Source: Lepisosteus oculatus (taxonomy: Eukaryota; Chordata; Actinopteri; Semionotiformes; Lepisosteidae). Taken from it: DNA of 64,000 nt. Positions 55,980-64,000 of this stretch are shown here, in pieces. Each line of letters begins with the position of its first letter. Position 1 is the first letter of the stretch. The notes under the pieces are model-generated. The model saw only the letters and a program-made list of their open reading frames with translations. It did not search any database and was not told the DNA's origin. The DNA lies in the NCBI RefSeq assembly GCF_040954835.1, contig NW_027168383.1, forward strand, positions 643,887-707,886. The letters are read 5' to 3'. The position numbers and the translations under genes are program-made.

Positions 55980-56050
55980 GCATTGGTGGTTCAGTGGTAG
56001 AATTCTTGCCTGCCACGCGGGAGGCTCGGGTTCGATTCCCGGCCAATGCA
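55980..56050 (+). tRNA. tRNA-Gly(GCC)
   Basis: The 71-nt body starts GCATTGGTGGTTCAGTGG and has anticodon loop ctGCCac, T-arm ctcgggttcgattcccgg and a perfect acceptor, with TTTT 5 bp downstream. All parts look functional. Confidence 0.96.
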
Positions 56051-56111
56051 GTGGCTTTTGCACCGAGCGGCTCCATCACTTGCATCCCCTTGCAACTCGC
56101 AACTGAAAACC

Positions 56112-56390
56112 CACTGAAGCTAAGCAGGTGTGAGCCAGGTCAGTACCTGGATGAGGATGAGCTACAGGGAAAAACAAATCTTCCAGCTGGAAGCGGTGTT
56201 AATGGTGCTGGCGGGGGGGCGCTCACCCTGAGGTCTGTGCGGGTCCCAATGCCCCAGTATAGTGACGGAGATGCTGTGTTGTAAAAGGGCGCTGTCTTTT
56301 GGATGAGATGTAAAACCGAGGTCACAGCGCTCTGTGGTCATTCAAAATGACCACCAAAACCTTTGACAAAAGCTCTTGGTAACTGATGGT
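56112..56390 (+). repeat. SINE with 5S-rRNA-like head
   Basis: This is the counterpart of 14791-15060 with a cleaner head (ggtcagtacctggatg). It is bounded by tRNA-Gly and tRNA-Ile. Confidence 0.78.
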
Positions 56391-56606
56391 CTTCAATAAT
56401 GCTTCTCCTTTAGGTACATTTTAAATCAGCTGAAAAATGCTGTGAAATGGGGGGGCACTTCAGGCCAGTGTAGGATTTGGGTTACAAGAACCATGAAACT
56501 GCACGAGAAAGCCCGTACACTGATTACACGGCTTTCTATTCAAAGGAGGACAAAAGAAATTCCCTGAGTTTGATTTTTTGCAGCACAGAGAGGAGCACTG
56601 TCGTGA

Positions 56607-56680
56607 GGCTGGTTAGCTCAGTTGGTTAGAGCGTGGTGCTAATAACGCCAAGGTCGCGGGTTTGAGCCCTGTACGGGCCA
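56607..56680 (+). tRNA. tRNA-Ile(AAT)
   Basis: The 74-nt body starts GGCTGGTTAGCTCAGTTGG and has anticodon loop ctAATaa in a good stem and T-arm gcgggtttgagccctgt. Several small changes weaken the acceptor and T-arm relative to 15285. The TTTT terminator of the sister gene is lost because the duplication breaks off at ggtccaggtcc. Confidence 0.88.
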
Positions 56681-56689
56681 GGTCCAGGT

Positions 56690-57500
56690 CCCTGTTTGTG
56701 AAACAGGCAAATGACTGTCTCAGGGGCCCATTCCTCATTCTCAAGACACATGTATGCAGTATGTACACCGTGCATTGAGCAATAGGGACTGAATACACCA
56801 CAGGTAAGGTTAGAAGTCATTCTGAGGTGCCACATGTGAGGGATACAGCTAGGCATCCGAAATGTAGGGTTTGAGACCCTTCAGGAGTACTGCATCCTTT
56901 GAGACAGACCTGTGCATGTTAAACAAATGATCATTTCTTTTGGCATTAGGGACTAAATATACTAAACATATGATGCTAAAATGTTATTTTCACATATATT
57001 AATGTAATAAATGATTGCTTATGCTTTATAAACAAATCTAATTAAAATAAAAGCTTAAGTTTTGTATTTATCTTGTACCATAGAACAAGATTTTCTTTGT
57101 ATTTCAAGCCCACAAAGTGTCCAAATGACGCACTACATGATATAAGGAAGATTATCACATGCATATCGGTATTATCTTTCTTATGAAAATGCATTCCTTT
57201 CATTACCTTTTACTTTTTAAAATGAACTCAAATTGAGTATAATGTAATAATTTAAGTAGAATAGATTCTAATAATATAATGATCCAGTGTTTTGCACTAC
57301 TTCACTGCTTCACTGCTCTATGCCATCTGGAAATAAATCCTCAGACTGCTTACTGCCCTGGGCATGTACCAATAAATTAAAGGAGCACATCTGTTTATCA
57401 CTGCGTTGAAGCAGGAGACACACAGTCTCTGCAAACACATCCTAGATACAGTGTTCCAGCACCTTTGACCTCATCCAGAACGTATCATTTCTTGAAAGGG
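56690..57500. repeat. AT-rich repeat, inverted copy of 15700-16350
   Basis: After the duplication breakpoint the sequence follows the reverse complement of the region downstream of the first cluster. No gene is found. Confidence 0.7.
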
Positions 57501-57539
57501 ATTGCTGTCCGAATGCACATCTGAATCCCAAACAGAATC

Positions 57540-58755
57540 TCTAGTAAAATACGATCATTTGTGAAACAGGCAAATGACTGTCTCAGGGGCCCATTCCTCA
57601 TTGTCAGACACATGTATGGAATGCTTTCACCGTGCATTGAGCAATAGGGATTAAAAACACCGCAGGTAAGGTTAGATGTCATGTTCTATGATCATTTCTT
57701 TCAGCATTAGGGACTAAATATACTAAACGTATGATGCTAAAATGTTATTTTCACATATATTAATGTAATAAATGATTGCTTATGCTTTATAAACAAATCT
57801 AATTAAAATAAAAGCTTATGTTTTGTATTTATCTTGTACCATAGAACATGATTTGCTTTGTATTTCAAGCCCACAAAGTGTCCAAATGTTCTATGATCAT
57901 TTCTTTCAGCATTAGGGACTAAATATACCAAACGTATGATGCTAAAATCCTGAAAAAAGGATGTGCTCCATCTCGTCAGTAGATTGGATTCCAAAACTGA
58001 TTTGGGTCAATATACATTACCTTTGAAATTAAAGTACAGTCTACTGTAGGGAACCATCAACTTAGAAAGCATTGGCCTTCCCTGGGGGTCAGGTAGGTGC
58101 AAAAGATAAACCTTTATCCTATCTTTATCTTAAGATAAGTGGCCAAGCAGTATTTTTCCAAGTTTCACCAAGCACATCATGTTGCCATAGTAGACAAAGT
58201 TCTATAAAATGTTAAATAACTTTTAAAAAAAGCATCTTGGTCTTACAGTACTGTACAAGGTGAATTAAACTGTCCCTGGTAATAAAAAGTAATTAGAAGC
58301 ATCTCAGAAACTTTATCTCTAGAAACATTAGCTGTTTTATATCATGTAATTTAGTGTGATGTTGTCAGAATTCAAGGACATTATCACACACAGAAATTGG
58401 TTCAGTTAAATCTAAAAAACACAGCTAAACATGGGTTTAAATGTAACAGAAGTCTTACCTCTTGTCAAAAGATTTAATTCAAGAAGCGATGTAATAAATG
58501 ATTGCTTATGCTTTATAAAGAAATCTAATTAAAATAAAAGCTTAAGTTTTGTATTTATCTTGTACCATAGAACATGATTTTCTTTGTATTTGAAGCCCAC
58601 AAAGTGTCCAAATGATGCACTACATGATATAAGGAAGATTATCACATGCATATCGGTATTATCTTTCTTATGAAAATGCATTCCTTTCATTACCTTTAAC
58701 TTTTTAAAATGAACTCAAATTGTGTATAATGTAATAATTTAAGTAGAATAGATTC
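57540..58755. repeat. Further partial copies of the same AT-rich repeat
   Basis: Blocks 57690-57890 and 58484-58752 repeat 57000-57260 (atgtaataaatgattgcttatgc). Between them, 57900-58480 is unmatched and holds no recognisable gene. Confidence 0.65.
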
Positions 58756-58887
58756 AGGTAGGAAATATAGAGTCATGATGTTTATGGCTGACATCATTTC
58801 ACATGGGTGAATTTTAAGCTAAGAAATAAAAACATTTACAATGAAGATACCATTGCTTAATTTTAAATGCCTTTAAAAAATAAATAC

Positions 58888-59034
58888 CTCCTGAGAATAA
58901 TTTGCCACTCCCAGATCCTTGGTAAGGTACTGTTTGAATCCAATCAGGAGAGGAGCATCCAGGGAGTGCTTTCTATAGAGTCCAGCTTGGGCCACTCTCT
59001 TCCGGCCTGCTGATACTTTTTAACTACTCAGGGC
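58888..59034 (-). CDS. Candidate further exon of the spliced gene fragment
   Basis: On the minus strand a plausible acceptor (atccttacag) precedes 147 bases that end at a donor (caggag-gtattt). One frame reads AGRKRVAQAGLYRKHSLD, then APLLIGFKQYLTKDLGV and ANYSQE. It looks like coding sequence, but a stop lies at the fifth codon of that frame, and the exon phase does not fit the end of the preceding exon (59130-59250). Either it belongs to another splice form or the gene is decayed. The style resembles the helical core-binding region of tyrosine-recombinase (Crypton)-derived fish proteins; this is a weak impression only. Confidence 0.4.
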
Positions 59035-59129
59035 CTGTAAGGATATAAAACACCGGTTTAAACATTTTATACCTATAAGACAAATTAGAATTTTAGTAAA
59101 AAATTGATACATCTGAAAAATAAAAAGTC

Positions 59130-59868
59130 TTACTGCTGATAGAGTTCTTCAGAGCTCACATCTTCCCCTTCCTTATCCGCTTTTGTTTCAGTTTCTAGAG
59201 CAGCCTCTGGCATCTCTTCCTCCTGGACAGCGGCCTCTTGCTCAGGGCCGCTGGAATGCAGGTAGATTCTTTTCAACATGCTTTTACATAATATGTTGTA
59301 ACAATGATTTCAAAAAGAAACTACAGAAGCCTTACAGATTAAAAATATCTCACCTTGCCAATGTGTCTTCAGGCTTCCCATGTACAAAAAGGCCCAAGGA
59401 CTCTAGCAGTCTTACAACCACTATCCTGTTTGCCTCACCAGACACGATCTCTATTCTGTGGTAATCCACGATGACCCCGTTCTTCAGGTGATTCATCATG
59501 TCCTCCCTCGCCTGTTGAGAGGCCATCCTGATCTTTTCTGCCGTGGCGTGCTTCATACACGCCCTCTTCAAGTGAGCAGGAAGCTGATCAAGAGTATTCA
59601 GGCACATCTTGCACACCAGGGGAATCCTCGCGGGTTTCCTTTGAAAATAAATAATACCATCTGTGTATAGAAACAAGCTAAGACTGATTTCTTAAATTAT
59701 CCTTAATTTTCTCTCTCATAGTTTGAGCATAATGATTTTATTGCATTTATATAAGAATTGCTCATTGCTCCTAAATAAATAATGGTTTCATAAAAAAGTG
59801 AACACTTACTTGGTCTCAGTCACAGACTTTCCAATAGAAGCCATTGTGGAGTTCAGCAACTGCAGGTC
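59130..59868 (-). CDS. Spliced gene fragment, three joined exons, unidentified product
   Basis: Three minus-strand exons join in phase: 59868-59810, 59638-59354 and 59250-59130 (ending in TAA). All three acceptors (cttctag, ttcaaag, attccag) and both donors (aa-gtaagt, aag-gtgaga) fit consensus. The product includes MASIGKSVTETKKPARIP, then a Cys/His cluster (VCKMCLNTLDQLPAHL followed by KRACMKH: C-x2-C-x9-H-x4-C), a helical region with LLESLGLFVHGKPEDTLA, and an acidic tail rich in Glu ending SSEELYQQ. The first ATG (59844) may be internal, since the 5' part is cut off by the repeat beginning near 60006. I do not recognise the family with certainty; a zinc-binding protein, perhaps of Crypton-derived type, is possible. 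Confidence 0.62.
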
Positions 59869-60005
59869 CTAGAAGTGGGGAAGGAATTTTAAAAGAGAAA
59901 TTGAATTACAATACAGAAGGAATGGCTGAGGGATCACTGAAATATATATATACAAATTCCAAAGACTGAGTCCATATAGAAACAACTACCTTTCATTTTC
60001 AGTAT

Positions 60006-60560
60006 AAGAAAAAAAAACATTATCTTCCAAAGCATCATAAAATTGTCCCTTCTTCCAGACTCTACTTCTCTCTTGTAGTAGTATAGCAGACCTTTCCAGG
60101 TGAGCAGATCACAGAGTCTGAAATGAGCTTCCTCCATCAAGCAAAGTACCTGAACATGACTCTGTCTTCATAAAAGCGCTCCTGTAATAAAGAAATTAAA
60201 TCCGAAATCAAGAGGGCAGTTGCCTACTGAAATACAAGAAGTCATCAATTTTAACCTAGCAACACATTAAAGGCTGCATCTATACAAGTACGATTCTAGA
60301 AATGCTCACCAGATTACGTTTTAAGAAGGAACTGCGCCTCAGGTTTCGCCGAGATCTTAACTCGGATGGCAGGATTCAGAGTCCGGAGTGTGGACTGATG
60401 GCGCACGGAGGGTCCATATACTGTGGATCCCTCAGTGATCTTCCGCGTATTCAAACCGATAGCGTGTGACTCCCCTGTCCCCGTGACCTCATTGCTCTGC
60501 TCTCTCCTCTGTGCAGCTGAGCCCGACTCACGGTAAAATGGAAAAAAATATGCCCTCGAC
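60006..60560. repeat. Third copy of part of the segmental duplication
   Basis: It matches 9706-10260 and 51350-51900. It is joined on the left to the spliced gene fragment and on the right to a tRNA-Gly remnant. No gene is seen. Confidence 0.8.
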
Positions 60561-60577
60561 GTGAGATTTATTCTGGA

Positions 60578-60643
60578 GCGAGCCAGTGTTGCGCATAGCT
60601 GCCTTCAAAGCAGTTAACCCAGGTTCGATTCCCGGCCAACGCA
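60578..60643 (+). pseudogene. tRNA-Gly(TCC)-type remnant with TCA anticodon
   Basis: The 3' two-thirds match tRNA-Gly(TCC): gcatagctgcc, the anticodon arm, and ggttcgattcccggccaacgca. The 5' strand and D-arm are shortened and degraded. The anticodon loop is ctTCAaa instead of ctTCCaa. With a damaged A box it is most likely a pseudogene. Confidence 0.78.
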
Positions 60644-60889
60644 GTTGCGAATGTTTTCAAATGCTGTCATGAGCCTTGGATTGTGACTAGCAAAGCGAAG
60701 CCTTTTGAAAGAGCTAAAGCACTGCAAAACGGAATTGAAGGAGAACCTTACAGGGGATTCTGAGCAGTGTCTGCATACATGCAGTCAGATAAAGGTGCCG
60801 AAAGCTTGAGCTACTCTCAATGTCATGCTGCCCTTCCCCGGAGTAAATCTGTTACATTGAAAGAATGCTTCTGGCAGGTTCAAAAAGGG
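60644..60889. other. Short unmatched spacer
   Basis: This sequence is not repeated elsewhere in the window and has no recognised content. It joins module M at 'gggacccttgttaattgg'. Confidence 0.5.
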
Positions 60890-61319
60890 ACCCTTGTTAA
60901 TTGGAGAAATCAATGATTTCGAATGAATTCTGTATGCGTTAAAAGACAGCTATACACAGAAAACACGCAGGACACTGCTCATGATGTTTCCCGAGCCGAA
61001 ACACAGTGCGTTTTTCCAAGCCATTTGACAAAGCCCACCCACTGAAAACTGCAGCAGATCGTGTAAAGACGTTCAACTTTGTAACTACTGCACGCACAGG
61101 AAGCAGAATAAATTCCTCTTTTCAAACTGTCAAAGGTTTGCTTTGCGAACACTGCAGGACATCGCACAATCTCTTTTGAATGGGGACAAACGATTTCTTA
61201 TGGGGCACAGTAAGTACAGACGTTTAAAAAGCTCCACTCATGCCGACGATGCAGCATGAAGAAGCGCAACCTAACGTTTGCATTCCTAGCAAATTCCTTT
61301 TATTTTTTGATAAATAAAG

Positions 61320-62315
61320 ACAGTCTTGTTTAACAAACAACACACACAACATTTTACATTGTCAATTCAATTCAAATCAATGTATTTCTATATAGCGCCT
61401 TTCACAACAAGGTTACGTGCTGTCTCTTTGAGGCAGATGTTTAAATCCTCTGAGTTAAGTGCTGAAGTTATAGTAGTCCTATCAGTATTGTTGCCTCCGA
61501 TCAACAGATCCTCATTTTTCTCAGAGTTGAGTAACAAAAAGTTTTCACACATCCAAGTATTTCCTTCCTTAATGCATTTAACTAAACTGATAATAGAAGA
61601 GTTGTCGTTTGGTGTAAACAAAATGTTTATTTGAGTGTCATCAGCATATGAATGAAAGTTCATATTATTTTTTCATATTATCCTACCTAGCAGCAGCATG
61701 TAGAGAGAGAGAGCAATATTGGTCCCAGCACTGATCTTCTGGTACCCCAAATTGAACTGGTGACATTGATGAAGCAGTACAATTATTAGATATTTGAACA
61801 TAATGAAAACGATGAGTAAAATGTGAAGTAAACCACTGAAGGACGGTTCCAGATAAGCCAACCTCAAACTCAAGCCTGTGTAACAAAACAGAGAGGTCAA
61901 CCGTGTCAAAGGCAGCTCTAAGATCTAGAAGCAAAGCACAAGCACTGTTGCATTCCCTGCATCAGTAGCTAAGAGAATATCATTTACGACTCTTGTTAAT
62001 GCAGTTTCAGAAACCAGACTAAAATTTCTCAAGTATATTATTTGAATCCAGATATGATTGACATTGGGCAACAACTATTCTCCCAAGACTTTTAGATTGA
62101 AATGGGACCTTTGAGACAGGCCTGTAGTTGTTAAGAACTTGTTGATCCAAATTTGACTTCTTAAGAGCGGTCTAACAACCGCTACCTTAAATTGATCAGG
62201 TACAACGCCTGACGCAAGCGATGCATTCATCATACTAATTATAGGTCCTGCCAGTCCTTCGAGGGAATCTTTGACTAGCTGAGTGGGGATGGGATCTAGC
62301 GAACAGGTGGTTGAC
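61320..62315 (-). mobile_element. L2/CR1-like LINE fragment, copy D
   Basis: This is the duplicate of copy A (39930-40925), with the same interruptions and the same lost 3' segment. Confidence 0.85.
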
Positions 62316-62885
62316 TTTGTCTTACGTCTGTGTTTATGAGTCCACCATAAGAAGAAATCTGAACAGGAGTGGTGATCATGCGAGGTCACCATGGAGGAAA
62401 CCACTGCTCTCCCTCCCAAAAAAACCACCACTGCCCCTCTCAAGTTTGCTAAAGACCACATGGATGTTCCACAGCAACTCCTGGAACAATGTTCTGTGGA
62501 CAGTGACAAAAGTTGAACATGTTGGTAAATGTGCACAACGTTATGTTTGGAGATAACAAAACACTGCATACCAACTCCAAAACCTCATCCCACCTGGGAA
62601 GCATAGCGGAGGCTGTACGGCTTGCAATCATCGAGGGACCGATGAATTCCAAGATGTATCAGGAAATTCTACAGCAGAATGTCAGGGTGTCTGCCTGTGA
62701 TCTAAAACTCGAAAGACGCTGGGTCATGCAGCATGACAAAAACAAAGGAGTACATCAACAACAGAGTGGCTGAAACAATAGAAATTCCGTATTTTGGGAT
62801 GGCCGAGTAAGAGTCCTGACCCCAATCCCATTGAAGTGCTGTGGCGGGATCTGAAGCAGGCCGTTCAGTGCAAGACATCTCCCAA
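62315..62885 (+). mobile_element. Tc1/mariner remnant, copy D
   Basis: This is the duplicate of copy A (40925-41495), retaining the central and NPIE-coding parts of the transposase and lacking both ends. Confidence 0.85.
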
Positions 62886-62982
62886 CTGTATGTGAGAGAA
62901 AAGCAGAGACGCTCACTGAGTAAGGTGGGGTTGCAGCTTTGCAAATCAAAAGGACATTTGTACGCTCAAAAAGGGACAGTAG

Positions 62983-63055
62983 CACCCCAGATGGGACTCG
63001 AACCCACAATCCCTGGCTTAGGAGGCCAGTGCCTTATCCATTAGGCCACTGGGGC
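62983..63055 (-). tRNA. tRNA-Arg(CCT), copy D
   Basis: The 73-nt body starts GCCCCAGTGGCCTAATGGATAA and has the consensus ggcact in the D-arm region, an intact anticodon arm with CCT, a good T-arm and TTTTT downstream on the minus strand. It is the cleanest Arg(CCT) copy in the window. Confidence 0.96.
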
Positions 63056-63069
63056 GCACTGGGTTGGGT

Positions 63070-63930
63070 CGATCACGCTGATGAAGAGCCAGTTTTTTTT
63101 TTCCTTTGCTTTTTCAAAGGGATCCCCAAAATTAGGAAAGTTAGGCAGCAGAAGGTTTACTGTGACCTGAGAAGGACCGGCATCCAATCACGGTGGTACA
63201 CACACACACGCTCTCACTCATCTGAGCTACACGGCTACCAAGATGATCTCAGGTGCGCCGAGCTGGTACGGAACATATTGAACTGATCGACGGCGAATTG
63301 TCTCTCAGACAGGCTTTTCACCTCTGAGCTCCCTGACTGACAGTAATCAGCTAGGTAGTGAAACAGTCAGCTGCTTCTAAGCCTTAAACAGCTGCATCTC
63401 GGCGCTTCCACAGAGAGATGATTTGAAAGCCAAACATCGCCCATTGGGAACACCTTACTATCACTAGTTTAAGAGACTCTTAAGGTCTTGCAGAGGTGCC
63501 TGTCTAATAGCATGCGCTTTGCAAGCTATAGGTGTTTAGGCTGAGGCAGAATGCCTGTTAACAAAATGTTTTTCTAAAGGGGCCTCGCACTCTTTTCCAA
63601 GCAATGGTCACCATCCCCATCGAGTGTCACAATGTAGTCATGTCCTAGGACATCACCTGTTAGTCTCCATTTGTCTGCCACCAACACTTTAGGTTAAGGG
63701 GTCACAACCGCACCCCAAAGACCAGAGGAGCCGTTGGCGTTCTGGCGGCGCAGATTGGGCTGAAGGTGGGGCGCTTGAATCTCGCTGTTGGAGGCCGTCT
63801 GAAACTGACCCAAGCCTTTCCCTTGAATTAAATGTAAATAAGAAATGAACCCCAGATGCTCATGGAATCAATCACGTGTTTCCTTTGAGCCGTTTCAGAG
63901 ACTGCTCCAGAGTTTACCTTGCACAGATGC
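63070..63930. repeat. Spacer of the second array unit, copy D
   Basis: This is the counterpart of 41680-42540. Near 63840 it shares aaataagaaatg with copy C rather than copy A, which hints at conversion between units. No gene is seen. Confidence 0.7.
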
Positions 63931-64000
63931 GCAAAGATTAATGATGGGGGTGCACGCTTCCAGGCGTCTTACAACTGTAGGGACTGATTAGAGACAATTC

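Larger units (their letters stand above)
60890..64000. repeat. Near-identical duplicate of 39490-42600
   Basis: From module M through LINE, Tc1, tRNA-Arg(CCT) and spacer, positions correspond at a constant offset of 21390 between 39936 and 41593, with only scattered substitutions. The window ends inside the duplicated tRNA-Ser flank. Confidence 0.93.

Noticed and set aside
59934-60140. 68-codon minus-strand frame starting MMEEAHFRLCDLL
   Set aside because: It crosses the junction between the gene fragment and a tRNA-cluster repeat and has no supporting splice or homology signal. Related pieces at 9730-9880 are interrupted.

Overview
This window is vertebrate nuclear DNA, most likely from a ray-finned fish. 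It holds no intact ordinary protein gene. The evidence is eukaryotic-type tRNA genes with genomic A and B boxes and no encoded CCA, an L2/CR1-like LINE, a Tc1/mariner remnant, SINE copies with a 5S-rRNA-like head, an LTR element, and one spliced gene fragment with consensus splice sites. The species cannot be named from the sequence alone.

Layout. 1-2507: about 4.9 head-to-tail copies of a GC-rich 508-bp unit. 2508-6800: repeat modules interrupted by a 2.37-kb element with inverted ends (3177-5544), then a tRNA-Ile-like gene and a SINE. 6804-9530: the 5' part of a broken LTR element. 9570-15400: a cluster of Thr, Ser, Gly and Ile tRNA genes, repeated in direct orientation at 51210-56690. 15400-20930: AT-rich DNA with repeats and no recognised gene. 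21057-38850: a tandem array of a ~4.5-kb unit (four copies, the last partial) carrying tRNA-Arg(TCG), a Thr(AGT)-like tRNA, tRNA-Asn(GTT) and tRNA-Ser(TGA); the first copy also holds a solo LTR. 39480-49500: a second tandem array (~3.5 kb) in which each unit has an L2-like LINE fragment, a Tc1 fragment and tRNA-Arg(CCT), with a decayed tRNA-Ser(AGA) in the first two units. 49500-56690: a further tRNA cluster. 56690-60560: AT-rich repeats around a minus-strand gene fragment with at least three splice-compatible exons (59130-59868). 60890-64000: a near-identical copy of 39490-42600.

The dominant theme is amplification of tRNA loci by nested tandem and segmental duplication. I count 36 tRNA genes, variants or remnants. 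About half fold with few defects. Others have lost arms, and five carry an anticodon that does not match the rest of the molecule (Ile body with AGT, Thr body with CTT, Ser body with ATA, Arg body with ACA, and a Gly remnant with TCA). Every tRNA-Ser copy in the TGA/CGA/AGA/ATA group follows a conserved upstream flank of about 0.4-0.6 kb, so the duplicated unit was larger than the tRNA itself. The LTR element's primer-binding site matches the 3' end of the tRNA-Asn present in this same window, and a solo LTR of that family has landed inside the tRNA array.

Limits: identities are judged by eye, and element families are assigned from recognisable protein motifs and termini only.
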